From the NCBI GenBank assembly GCA_946886245.1, contig CAMPIF010000161.1:1-8638 (forward strand): a stretch of DNA of 8,638 nucleotides. The letters run 5' to 3'. This document shows, one piece after another, positions 1 to 6,117 of this stretch. The first letter of the stretch is position 1. Each line of letters starts with the position of its first letter. The notes under the pieces are model-generated. The model had not been told where the DNA came from. It was given only the letters and a program-made list of their open reading frames with translations, and searched no databases. This stretch comes from Ectopseudomonas composti (GTDB taxonomy: Bacteria; Pseudomonadota; Gammaproteobacteria; Pseudomonadales; Pseudomonadaceae). The translations under genes and the position numbers were made by a program.

Positions 1-532
1 GGGTCGACATGATCGCCGCGATGCCAGCATCGCCAGCACCTGCCGCCGCGGCGACGATGCCGGCGAGCATCGCCGCCATCAGCGGCAATTGCATGCGTTG
101 CTGGGCCTCGACGCCACGGGCGAAGTGGCGTTGCGACAAGTGCGCCAGTTCGTGCGCCATGACCGAGGCGTACTCGGCTTCGGTCTGGGCATAGAGGAAC
201 AGGCCGCCGTTGACCCCGACGATCCCACCGGGGGCGGCGAAGGCGTTGAGCTGCGGGCTGTTGAGCAGGACGAACTCGAGACGGCGGTCCTGCAACTGGC
301 TGGTTTCCGACAGGCGATAGACGCTGGACTCGACGAAATCCTTCAGTTGCGGATCGTCCAGTTGCGAAACCTGACCACGCAGCAGGCCGAGCCAGGCACG
401 GCCGAGCTGGTGTTCTTGCTGTGGCGAGACGATCGAGGAGCTGGCGTCGCCTAGCGACGGCAGATCACTAGCACCCGTGTGGGCGGCGAACAGGCAGGCC
501 AGCGTCAGCAGGGTGGGGCGCAGAAAAGTCAT
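1..532 (-). CDS. bepA: BepA-like periplasmic M48 metalloprotease (5' part, runs off the window)
   Basis: Translation from 532 leftward gives 177 residues before the window ends, so the C-terminal part (TPR repeats in BepA) is not seen. An N-terminal Sec-type signal is visible (MTFLRP, then a hydrophobic stretch to about residue 17, likely cleavage near A21), so the protein should act in the periplasm. The zinc protease motif HELAH lies at residues 127-131 (bases 140-154), preceded by the typical 'NAFAAPGG..VNGGLF' substrate-groove region and followed by an Ala/Gly-rich hydrophobic segment, as in M48 proteins. In E. coli BepA degrades stalled LptD and BAM substrates and acts as a chaperone; that role is inferred here by homology and by synteny (P. 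aeruginosa PA1005). The start is the ATG at 530-532; upstream Shine-Dalgarno pairing is weak. It is divergent from the tusA-like gene. Confidence 0.9.
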   Translation of the reverse strand, partial: MTFLRPTLLTLACLFAAHTGASDLPSLGDASSSIVSPQQEHQLGRAWLGLLRGQVSQLDDPQLKDFVESSVYRLSETSQLQDRRLEFVLLNSPQLNAFAAPGGIVGVNGGLFLYAQTEAEYASVMAHELAHLSQRHFARGVEAQQRMQLPLMAAMLAGIVAAAAGAGDAGIAAIMST

Positions 533-575
533 GCACTCAGGGCTCTTGGGCGGCAAAGGGGTTACTGTAGCGTAG

Positions 576-599
576 GGCGTACTCGCGAAGCAGTACGCC
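576..599. repeat. 8-bp perfect inverted repeat in the bepA / tusA-like divergent spacer
   Basis: GGCGTACT (576-583) and AGTACGCC (592-599) are perfect inverted arms around an 8-nt centre (CGCGAAGC). It lies 44 bp upstream of the bepA start codon, in the 228-bp spacer between the divergent genes. It could be an operator or a hairpin in the bepA leader. I saw no convincing sigma-70 promoter next to it, so its role is open. Confidence 0.45.
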
Positions 600-760
600 G
601 TTGCGATTTTGTTGTCTGGGCGGGCGATGATCCGTTCGCTGTCGCGATTGTGTGACCCGCGCCAATGGCGGACTGTTCGCTTCGAGCAGCCGGCGTCCCG
701 GTCCGCTCTACGCCCGCTCTGGCGGTTCGGGTATCCTAGCCGACCTATCAGGAGTAGATG

Positions 761-1000
761 ATGACAGACGTACCGGCCTTCGATGCCGAACTCGACGCCT
801 GCGGGCTGAACTGCCCGTTGCCCTTGCTCAAAGCCAAGCTTGAGCTCAATCGCCTGGCCAGCGGCGCCGTGCTCAAGGTCAGCGCGACCGACGCCGGTTC
901 GCAGCGCGACTTTCGCGCCTTCGCCAGCCTGGCCGGCCATGCGCTGCTGCATGAAGAGCTCGACTCGGGTATCTATCGTTACTGGTTGCGTAAGGCCTGA
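761..1000 (+). CDS. TusA/SirA-like sulfur carrier protein (PA1006 type)
   Basis: A 79-residue TusA-family protein with the motif CGLNCPLPLLK at residues 14-24. The Cys of the CPxP box (C18 here) corresponds to the persulfide-carrying Cys of E. coli TusA, and a second Cys (C14) sits four residues before it. The rest is the usual small beta-alpha-beta fold ending in a YRYWLRKA strand. Two tandem ATGs exist at 758 and 761. AGGAG at 750-754 is 3 nt from the first and 6 nt from the second, so I prefer 761; the longer 80-residue form is possible. It sits between bepA and perM, as does PA1006 of P. aeruginosa, which is reported to be needed for molybdenum cofactor homeostasis and nitrate respiration. 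It is the paralogue of that locus rather than canonical TusA, so no symbol is given. The function here is inferred. Confidence 0.9.
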   Translation: MTDVPAFDAELDACGLNCPLPLLKAKLELNRLASGAVLKVSATDAGSQRDFRAFASLAGHALLHEELDSGIYRYWLRKA

Positions 1001-1080
1001 GCCATGGCTCGGCATGACGGGCCGGAAAGATAACGGACGCGCCCAATGTCACCCGGTTGAGCGTCGAGGCAGCGAATAGG

Positions 1081-1110
1081 CAGGAGCAGCGCCCCGGGGC
1101 GGAGCTCCTG
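1081..1110. repeat. Imperfect GC-rich hairpin in the tusA-like / perM spacer
   Basis: CAGGAGC (1081-1087) pairs with GCTCCTG (1104-1110). Inside, CGCCCCGGGGCG (1090-1101) is itself a palindrome, with two mismatched pairs between the inner and outer stems. A short TTTT follows only at 1121-1124, so it is not a classic terminator, though it may weakly end the upstream transcript. Just downstream a -35-like TTGGCA (1123-1128) and TATTGC (1144-1149), 15 bp apart, could be a poor perM promoter. Confidence 0.4.
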
Positions 1111-1183
1111 GGCAAAGCTGTTTTGGCAGGCTTGTCTGATCGGTATTGCGGACGCCCCCTCTTTTGCAGATTAAGGATCGTTG

Positions 1184-2251
1184 ATGGTCAAGGTTATTCG
1201 CGACTGGCTGCATCGCTACTTCTCCGATGAGCAGGCTGTGGTGCTGGCGCTGCTCCTGGTGCTGGGCTTTGCCGTGGTGCTGACGCTCGGCGGCATGCTT
1301 GCGCCGGTGCTGACCGGCCTGGTGCTGGCCTTTCTCATGCAGGGGCTGGTCAACGGCCTGGAGCGCCTGAAGGTGCCGCAGGTGCTGGCGGTCTGGCTGG
1401 TGTTCGCCCTGTTCATGGGCGGCCTGACGGTGTTCATGCTGGTGTTGATGCCGCTGCTCTGGCAGCAGTTGAGCACGCTGTTCAATGAACTGCCGCGCAT
1501 GGCGGCCGAGTGGCAGTCGGTGTTTCTCTTGCTGCCGGAGCGCTATCCGAACCTGATCAGCGATGCACAGATCGTGCAACTGATCGACAGCATGCGCGGT
1601 GAGGCAGGCAAGTTCGGCCAGTGGGCGCTGTCGTTCTCCCTGTCCAGTCTGCCGATGCTGGTCAGCGTGATGATCTACCTGGTGCTGGTGCCGATCCTGG
1701 TGTTCTTCTTCCTCAAGGACCGCGAGCAGATCGGCCAGTGGTTCCGCAGCTACCTGCCGCGCGAGCGCGCGCTGATCACCCAGGTCGCGCAGGAGATGAA
1801 CCAGCAGATCGCCAACTATATCCGTGGCAAGTTCATCGAGATCATCATCTGCGGCGTGGTTACCTACATCGCCTTCGCCTACCTGGGGCTCAACTACGCG
1901 GCCCTGTTGGCCCTGCTGGTCGGCCTGTCGGTGGTTGTGCCTTATATCGGCGCGGTGGTGGTGACCGTGCCGGTGGCGCTGATCGGGTTGTTCCAGTGGG
2001 GCTGGAGTGATCAGTTCCTCTACCTGATGGTGGTCTACGGCATCATCCAGGCGCTCGACGGTAACGTGCTGGTACCGCTGCTGTTCTCCGAGGCGGTCAA
2101 CCTGCATCCGGTGGCGATCATCTGCGCGGTGCTGCTGTTCGGCGGGCTCTGGGGCTTCTGGGGTGTGTTCTTCGCCATTCCGCTGGCGACCCTGTTCAAG
2201 GCCGTGATCAACGCCTGGCCGCGTATCGAGCCGGCGTCCGCGCAAGCCTGA
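1184..2251 (+). CDS. perM: PerM, AI-2E transporter-family membrane protein
   Basis: A 355-residue integral membrane protein of the AI-2E exporter/PerM family. Hydrophobic segments lie at about residues 18-35, 38-55 and 66-92. A polar stretch of ~60 residues follows, then further segments at about 152-178, 215-265 (with the family-typical 'VVPYIGAVVV' run), 275-300 and 308-345. The family usually has about 350 residues. A TTG at 1181 directly precedes the ATG at 1184. AAGGA at 1173-1177 is 6 nt from the ATG, so I start at 1184. PerM was named in E. coli as a putative permease and lies next to bepA there too; some family members export AI-2 or act as Na+/H+ antiporters. The substrate cannot be read from this sequence. 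The gene ends before a REP-like hairpin and a strong terminator and converges on bcp. Confidence 0.9.
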   Translation: MVKVIRDWLHRYFSDEQAVVLALLLVLGFAVVLTLGGMLAPVLTGLVLAFLMQGLVNGLERLKVPQVLAVWLVFALFMGGLTVFMLVLMPLLWQQLSTLFNELPRMAAEWQSVFLLLPERYPNLISDAQIVQLIDSMRGEAGKFGQWALSFSLSSLPMLVSVMIYLVLVPILVFFFLKDREQIGQWFRSYLPRERALITQVAQEMNQQIANYIRGKFIEIIICGVVTYIAFAYLGLNYAALLALLVGLSVVVPYIGAVVVTVPVALIGLFQWGWSDQFLYLMVVYGIIQALDGNVLVPLLFSEAVNLHPVAIICAVLLFGGLWGFWGVFFAIPLATLFKAVINAWPRIEPASAQA

Positions 2252-2256
2252 TCGGG

Positions 2257-2283
2257 CCTGTGGGAGCGGCTTCAGCCGCGAAA
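2257..2283. repeat. Pseudomonas REP-like element
   Basis: The sequence CCTGTGGGAGCGGC followed by TTCAGCCGCGAA has the form of the widespread Pseudomonas REP unit: a conserved GTGGGAGCGG head and a GCGGC (2266-2270) TTCA GCCGC (2275-2279) hairpin. It lies just after the perM stop, a usual place for REPs between convergent genes. I recognise it by memory of the consensus. No second copy is in the window. Confidence 0.7.
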
Positions 2284-2315
2284 TGCGCAAAAGACCTGTT
2301 ACCCAAGCCCAATGA

Positions 2316-2339
2316 AAAAGGCCGCGAATGCGGCCTTTT
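2316..2339. terminator. Bidirectional intrinsic terminator between perM and bcp
   Basis: AAAAGGCCGC (2316-2325) pairs perfectly with GCGGCCTTTT (2330-2339) around a GAAT loop. The G+C stem is flanked by A-tract and T-tract, so it can end transcripts of perM from the left and of bcp from the right. Confidence 0.9.
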
Positions 2340-2370
2340 CAGGACAACGAGGCTTTGACAGCGATGCCGC

Positions 2371-2426
2371 AGGGTGCGCCGTGCGTACCGAAGAATCACG
2401 TCACCCGTGCGCGCACGGCGCACCCT
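2371..2426. repeat. Perfect 15-bp inverted repeat, repetitive-element-like
   Basis: AGGGTGCGCCGTGCG (2371-2385) and its exact reverse complement CGCACGGCGCACCCT (2412-2426) flank a 26-nt centre, which carries no evident coding sequence. It sits 5 bp after the bcp stop. The arm motif (AGGGTGCGCCGTGCG) is familiar to me as a recurrent intergenic sequence in pseudomonads, so this is likely a dispersed miniature element. Only one copy is in the window. It may also stabilise the 3' end of bcp mRNA. Confidence 0.65.
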
Positions 2427-2431
2427 ATCGT

Positions 2432-2905
2432 TTAGCCCTTATGCAGCGCTTCGGCCGCTGCCAGCACCTTGTCGACATGGCCGGCGACCTTGACGTTGCG
2501 CCACTCTTCACGCAACACGCTGTCCTTGTCGATCAGGAAGGTGCTGCGCACGATGCCCATGTATTCCTTGCCGTAGTTCTTCTTCAACTGATAGACGCCG
2601 AACAGGTCGCACAGCTGGTGCTCCTCGTCGCTGATCAGCTCGAAGGGAAACGCCTGCTTGCTCTTGAAGCTTTCGTGCTTCTTCAGACTGTCCATCGACA
2701 CGCCGAAGATCAGCGTGTTGGCCGCCTTGAACTGCTCGAAGCGAGCACTGAAGTCCATGCCCTCGGTGGTGCAGCCCGGGGTCGCGTCCTTCGGATAGAA
2801 ATACAGCACGACCTGCTGGCCCTTGAGGGCGGACAGCTTTACCTGCTGGCCACTGGTGGCCTCGGCCTGGAAGTCGGCAACGGCTTTGTCGAGTTCAACG
2901 GACAT
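2432..2905 (-). CDS. bcp: Bcp/PrxQ-type peroxiredoxin (thiol peroxidase)
   Basis: A 157-residue thioredoxin-fold peroxiredoxin that reduces hydrogen and organic peroxides in the cytoplasm. The active-site motif PKDATPGCTTE places the peroxidatic Cys at C45 with T42 and P38 of the PxxxTxxC signature. The conserved Arg is R120 (GIVRSTF). E. coli Bcp has a resolving Cys at position 50, five residues on; here that residue is Met (GMD). The only other Cys is C99, so this is a one-Cys-like or atypical member. The start is the ATG at 2903-2905, with GAAGGAG (bases 2917-2911) 5 nt upstream; an upstream in-frame ATG would add 18 unlikely residues. It lies downstream of gcvR on the same strand with a 146-bp gap, as in E. 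coli and P. aeruginosa (PA1008). Confidence 0.95.
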   Translation of the reverse strand: MSVELDKAVADFQAEATSGQQVKLSALKGQQVVLYFYPKDATPGCTTEGMDFSARFEQFKAANTLIFGVSMDSLKKHESFKSKQAFPFELISDEEHQLCDLFGVYQLKKNYGKEYMGIVRSTFLIDKDSVLREEWRNVKVAGHVDKVLAAAEALHKG

Positions 2906-2929
2906 GGAAACTCCTTCATTTAGAGGTTG

Positions 2930-3050
2930 TCGGCGATCTCGCGAGCTAGAGCCATGCAAGGCAGAAGCAGGTGAGGCCGCGGAGTTTACGAGTTGTAAAT
3001 GAGCAGGCCGAACCTGTTTCTAACGCAGCAGGGCCGACGCGCAGCAGATC
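2930..3050. repeat. Repeat-like intergenic element between gcvR and bcp
   Basis: This spacer holds TTTAC (2985-2989) GAGTT GTAAA (2995-2999), CAGG (3004-3007) CCGAA CCTG (3013-3016) and the 8-bp palindrome CTCGCGAG (2938-2945). The core GGAGTTTAC..GTAAATGAG followed by TAACGCAGCAG resembles, from memory, an intergenic sequence that recurs in Pseudomonas and other gammaproteobacteria. No coding sequence is evident. The limits are approximate, and calling it a repeat family is inference. Confidence 0.45.
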
Positions 3051-3051
3051 G

Positions 3052-3609
3052 TCATGGATTCTGCGGGCGCCAGGGTTCGATCAGCGCATCCAGATTCAGC
3101 GCATCGGCAAAATCGAGGAACTGATCGCGCAGCCAACTGATCTGCGTGCCGGCCGGCAGCGTCACGGTCAGGGTGGCGTTGAGCATGGTGCCGCCGGTCT
3201 GCGGTGCCTGGTAGGTGTCGCAGGTCAGAGCTTCCAGCTCGACGCGGTGGTCGATGAAGAACTGGCACAGCTCGTTGAGAATGTCCGGGCGATACACGGC
3301 GCTGACGTAGGCCACATAAGGCAGCGCCTGCGGGCGCACTTCGGCGGCGGCGCTGCGCGCCAGGTCCACCGTGAAGTCATGCTTCTTGGCCAGCAGCGGC
3401 AGGCTCGACTCCAGGCGCGCCAGTGCGTCCCAGCTACCGGACACCTGCAGCACCAGGGCGCTGAATTCACCGTGACGGCTCAGGCGAGTGCTGATCACCG
3501 CACAACGGTTCTCATGGCTGGTGCGGCTGAGCAGGTTGGTCAGGGCCATGGCGTCGCGGCCGAGGGCGCTGATGACGAGGAATTGTTCGCGAACGAGGGG
3601 GGTGGACAT
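3052..3609 (-). CDS. gcvR: GcvR-type regulator with two ACT domains
   Basis: 185 residues with two ACT-like halves: about residues 8-85 (starts 'EQFLVISALGRDAMALTNLLSR') and 95-175 ('PYVAYVSAVYRPDILNELCQFF'). Both have the beta-alpha-beta start typical of glycine-cleavage regulator GcvR. In E. coli GcvR (about 190 aa) binds glycine and holds GcvA inactive at the gcv operon. In pseudomonads this orthologue is only a family assignment. The start is the ATG at 3607-3609 with AGGAAGG (3620-3614) 4 nt upstream. It is divergent from dapA and in line with bcp, the gcvR-bcp order found across gammaproteobacteria. No DNA-binding domain is present, which fits an accessory protein. Confidence 0.85.
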   Translation of the reverse strand: MSTPLVREQFLVISALGRDAMALTNLLSRTSHENRCAVISTRLSRHGEFSALVLQVSGSWDALARLESSLPLLAKKHDFTVDLARSAAAEVRPQALPYVAYVSAVYRPDILNELCQFFIDHRVELEALTCDTYQAPQTGGTMLNATLTVTLPAGTQISWLRDQFLDFADALNLDALIEPWRPQNP

Positions 3610-3796
3610 GCAGCCTTCCTAAAGCGATGAACGGTCCACGCACGAGAAGCCGCAGACCAAAGACAGCAGGTTAGCGAAAAGCACCGCCGAGGGGAATGGC
3701 GAAGCCTTGTGCATCGGACGACGGCCTGCGCCACTGGCAGGTCGTGGAAAAAACGCCGGTAGCGTGCAAACGACCTGATAAGCCCGTGTCCGTTGC

Positions 3797-3825
3797 TTGT
3801 GCCGGATTGGTGGCACCAGTACCAT
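3797..3825 (+). promoter_or_regulatory. Weak candidate sigma-70 promoter for dapA
   Basis: TTGTGC (3797-3802) and TACCAT (3820-3825) are 17 bp apart and match the -35 and -10 consensus at 4 of 6 positions each. They lie 32 bp before the dapA start in the 248-bp gcvR/dapA spacer. A small dyad TGGT-GGC-ACCA (3808-3818) falls between the boxes. Nothing stronger was seen in the spacer. Confidence 0.3.
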
Positions 3826-3857
3826 TACCGCTCAATTTTTCCGGCAGGAGCGGTTGC

Positions 3858-4736
3858 ATGATTGCGGGCAGTATGGTGGCACTGGTCACGCCCATGGATG
3901 CGCAGGGTGGTCTGGATTGGGAGGCCCTGAGCAAATTGGTGGATTTCCACCTGCAAGAGGGCACCAATGCCATCGTCGCGGTCGGCACCACCGGTGAGTC
4001 CGCCACGCTGGAAGTGCCCGAGCACATCGAAGTGATCAAGCGCGTGGTCAAGCAGGTTGCCGGCCGTATCCCGGTTATCGCCGGCACCGGTGGCAACTCC
4101 ACCCGTGAGTCGGTCGAGCTGACCCGTGCCGCGCAGGAAGTCGGCGCCGACGCCGCCCTGCTGGTCACCCCGTACTACAACAAGCCGACCCAGGAAGGCC
4201 TGTACCTGCATTTTCGCCACATCGCCGAAGCCGTCTCGATCCCGCAGATTCTCTACAACGTGCCGGGCCGTACCGTGTGCGACATGCTGCCGGAGACCGT
4301 CGAGCGCCTGTCGAAGATCGACAACATCATCGGCATCAAGGAAGCCACCGGTGACCTGCAGCGCGCCCAGGACGTGCTGAATCGCGTCAGCAAGGATTTC
4401 CTCGTCTACTCCGGTGACGACGCCACTGCCGTCGAGCTGATGCTGCTGGGCGGCAAGGGCAACATCTCCGTCACCGCCAACGTTGCGCCGCGAGCCATGA
4501 GCGACCTGTGCGCCGCTGCCATGCGTGGCGAGGCGGCCATCGCCCGCGCCATCAACGACCGTCTGATGCCGCTGCACAAGGCACTGTTCCTCGAATCCAA
4601 CCCGATTCCGGTGAAATGGGCGCTGCACGAAATGGGTCTGATGGGCGACGGTATTCGTCTGCCGCTGACCTGGCTCAGCCCGCGCTGTCACGAACCGCTG
4701 CGCCAGGCCATGCGCCAGTGCGGTGTATTGGCTTAA
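3858..4736 (+). CDS. dapA: 4-hydroxy-tetrahydrodipicolinate synthase (DapA)
   Basis: Condenses pyruvate with aspartate semialdehyde, the first committed step to lysine and meso-diaminopimelate, in the cytoplasm. The 292-residue length equals E. coli DapA. All key residues are seen at E. coli numbering: T44-T45 in GTTGES, Y133 in ILYNVP, R138 in GRT, and the Schiff-base Lys K161 in GIKEATG. The start is the ATG at 3858 ([14 protein letters not shown]), with GCAGGAG ending at 3850, 7 nt upstream. The open frame extends 54 codons further up to 3696, but that part is not DapA-like. The allosteric lysine site was not checked in detail. bamC follows after 16 bp, as in E. coli and P. aeruginosa PA1010-PA1011, so the two are probably cotranscribed. 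Confidence 0.97.
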   Translation: MIAGSMVALVTPMDAQGGLDWEALSKLVDFHLQEGTNAIVAVGTTGESATLEVPEHIEVIKRVVKQVAGRIPVIAGTGGNSTRESVELTRAAQEVGADAALLVTPYYNKPTQEGLYLHFRHIAEAVSIPQILYNVPGRTVCDMLPETVERLSKIDNIIGIKEATGDLQRAQDVLNRVSKDFLVYSGDDATAVELMLLGGKGNISVTANVAPRAMSDLCAAAMRGEAAIARAINDRLMPLHKALFLESNPIPVKWALHEMGLMGDGIRLPLTWLSPRCHEPLRQAMRQCGVLA

Positions 4737-4752
4737 CTCAAGGATTCTACGC

Positions 4753-5874
4753 ATGAAGCGACTGGCCGGATTTTCCGCCCTTGCTCTGATCGTCTCCAGC
4801 ACCAGCGGTTGTGGCTGGCTCTGGGGTGAAAATGGCTACTTCCGTGATCGCGGTAGCGACTACCTGGAAGCACGCCAGACTGCACCGATGCAATTGCCGG
4901 CCAACGTCCAGGCCAAGCGCCTCGACCCGCTGCTGCCGGTGCCTGCCCAGGTAGCCAGCAGCACCGCGACCCCGGCCGAATTCGAAGTGCCGCGCCCGCA
5001 AGGCCTGCAGGTGCGTGCCGACGAGCGCGAGTTCAGTCTGCAGCGTAGCGGCGACTCGCGCTGGGTCGTGGCCCAGCGCGTACCGGCCGAAGTCTGGCCG
5101 CTGGCGCGTCAGTTCTTCGAAGACAACGGTTTCCGCATCGCCAGCGAGCGTCCGCAAACCGGCGAATTCATCACCTCCTGGCAGCGTTTCGATGAGCTCT
5201 CCACGAGCATGGCGCGCAGTCTGAGCAGCCGCGTTTCCGGCGTGGCGGCGGATGCCGAAACCCGCGTGCGCGTGCGCATCGAGCCGGGCGTACAGCGCAA
5301 CACCAGTGAAGTCTTCGTCACCAGCGCCGAGCGTCCTGCCGGCAGCAGCGCCGATGTCGATTTCGCTGCCCGTAGCGGCAACGCCAGCTTCGAAGCTGCA
5401 CTGCTCGACGAAATGCTGGTGAGCATGGCCCGTGGGGTGGAGCAGGGCGGTTCGGTATCGTTGCTCGCCGCGCGCGACTACGATGCGCCCAGTCGCGTCA
5501 GCCTGAGCGAAGACGGCAACGGCAACCCGGTGCTCAACCTTGGCGCCGATTTCGACCGCGCCTGGTCCGGCGTCGGCCGTTCGCTGGAGCTCGGCAATGT
5601 GCGCGTCGACGACCTCAACCGCAGCCTTGGCCTGTACTACATCAACATGGCCGAGGGCGCTCAGATCAACGAGGAGAAGCCAGGCTTCTTCGGTCGCCTG
5701 TTCGGTAGCGAGCCGAGCAAGGAAGAGATCGAAGCCCGCGCCGAGCGCTACCAGGTGCGCCTGACGCCGGTTGGCGATGGCGTCCAGGTCACCGTGGAAA
5801 AAGACCTCAACACCATTGCTCCGGCTGAGGTATCGCGCCGCGTGCTGAGCCTGATCCAGGATAATCTCGGCTGA
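4753..5874 (+). CDS. bamC: Outer-membrane assembly lipoprotein BamC
   Basis: 373 residues (E. coli BamC has 344). A lipoprotein signal is seen: MKRLAGF, a hydrophobic core, then S-T-S-G-C with the lipidated Cys at C20. The -3 residue is Thr instead of the usual Leu, so the lipobox is atypical. The next part ('GYFRDRGSDYLEARQTAPMQLP', residues 26-47) is the extended BamD-binding segment. Two helix-grip domains follow, roughly residues 100-210 and 250-373. BamC is an accessory subunit of the BAM complex that inserts beta-barrel proteins into the outer membrane. The start is the ATG at 4753, with AAGGA at 4740-4744 and an 8-nt spacer. An in-frame ATG at 4723, inside the dapA end, would place charged residues ahead of the signal. 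It follows dapA by 16 bp. Confidence 0.93.
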   Translation: MKRLAGFSALALIVSSTSGCGWLWGENGYFRDRGSDYLEARQTAPMQLPANVQAKRLDPLLPVPAQVASSTATPAEFEVPRPQGLQVRADEREFSLQRSGDSRWVVAQRVPAEVWPLARQFFEDNGFRIASERPQTGEFITSWQRFDELSTSMARSLSSRVSGVAADAETRVRVRIEPGVQRNTSEVFVTSAERPAGSSADVDFAARSGNASFEAALLDEMLVSMARGVEQGGSVSLLAARDYDAPSRVSLSEDGNGNPVLNLGADFDRAWSGVGRSLELGNVRVDDLNRSLGLYYINMAEGAQINEEKPGFFGRLFGSEPSKEEIEARAERYQVRLTPVGDGVQVTVEKDLNTIAPAEVSRRVLSLIQDNLG

Positions 5875-5883
5875 CCGGCGCCA

Positions 5884-5907
5884 GCAGGCCGTTGAAAAGC
5901 GGCCTGC
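5884..5907. repeat. 8-bp hairpin just after bamC
   Basis: GCAGGCCG (5884-5891) pairs perfectly with CGGCCTGC (5900-5907) around TTGAAAAG, 9 bp past the bamC stop. No T-run follows, so it is an mRNA 3'-end hairpin or a repeat rather than a clear terminator. Confidence 0.6.
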
Positions 5908-5932
5908 AGCGCGCCCCAGCCGTCAATCGATG

Positions 5933-5956
5933 GGCGAAACCCGCAAAGGTTTCGCC
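5933..5956. repeat. 9-bp hairpin, possible terminator of dapA-bamC
   Basis: GGCGAAACC (5933-5941) pairs perfectly with GGTTTCGCC (5948-5956) around CGCAAA. It is followed by TTGTTAG, a poor T-tract. It could end the dapA-bamC transcript weakly, or be part of the dispersed repeats in this spacer. Confidence 0.5.
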
Positions 5957-5983
5957 TTGTTAGTGTGAAAGTCGCGTAGCGAC

Positions 5984-6045
5984 GTCTTCCTTCAGTCCTT
6001 CTCCCTCCGGGAGAAGGTGGCGCGAAGCGCCGGATGAAGGAGGGC
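5984..6045. repeat. Three-way-junction intergenic repeat upstream of purC
   Basis: Bases 5984-5994 pair with 6035-6045 over 11 positions (two G-U). They enclose two perfect hairpins: CCTTCTCCC (5997-6005) TCC GGGAGAAGG (6009-6017), and GGCGC (6019-6023) GAA GCGCC (6027-6031). Another small hairpin, GTCGC gta GCGAC (5971-5983), adjoins on the left. The CTCCC/GGGAG core and GCGAAGCGCCGGATGA tail resemble dispersed intergenic repeats I recall from Pseudomonas genomes. Only one copy is in this window. Confidence 0.6.
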
Positions 6046-6069
6046 ATGCCGCGAAGGCTTTCATCATTC

Positions 6070-6110
6070 GGGATGCCTCTCGTGGCATACCCGTTTGCCA
6101 GAAACGGAAA
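6070..6110 (+). promoter_or_regulatory. Two hairpins ending at the purC ribosome binding site
   Basis: GGGATGCC (6070-6077) pairs with GGCATACCC (6084-6092) with one bulge. Next, CCGTTT (6091-6096) pairs with AAACGG (6102-6107) around GCCAG. The only plausible Shine-Dalgarno, GGAAA (6106-6110), is 7 nt from the purC ATG and overlaps the last stem. The two stems share bases 6091-6092, so they may compete. This could lower or regulate purC translation; that is inference. Confidence 0.35.
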
Positions 6111-6117
6111 TGCCGAC

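Noticed and set aside
1049..2290. 413-codon minus-strand frame opposite perM
   Set aside because: The composition (His/Gln/Arg-rich) is typical of an antisense shadow of a GC-rich membrane-protein gene. perM is clearly the real gene.
3619..3711. Minus-strand 30-codon frame ([13 protein letters not shown]...) ending 9 bp before gcvR, looking like a hydrophobic leader peptide
   Set aside because: It has no Shine-Dalgarno ahead of its ATG and no run of regulatory codons or attenuator structure. The hydrophobic look can arise by chance.
3696..3857. In-frame N-terminal extension of DapA (54 codons)
   Set aside because: DapA proteins begin at M-I-A-G-S here, and the ATG at 3858 has a good ribosome site and gives exactly 292 residues.
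3825..4802. 325-codon minus-strand frame opposite dapA
   Set aside because: It is an antisense shadow of dapA, whose catalytic residues are all intact on the plus strand.
6034..6117. In-frame N-terminal extension of PurC (28 codons)
   Set aside because: It lies in the inverted-repeat spacer, has no homology to PurC, and the ATG at 6118 gives the normal family N-terminus.
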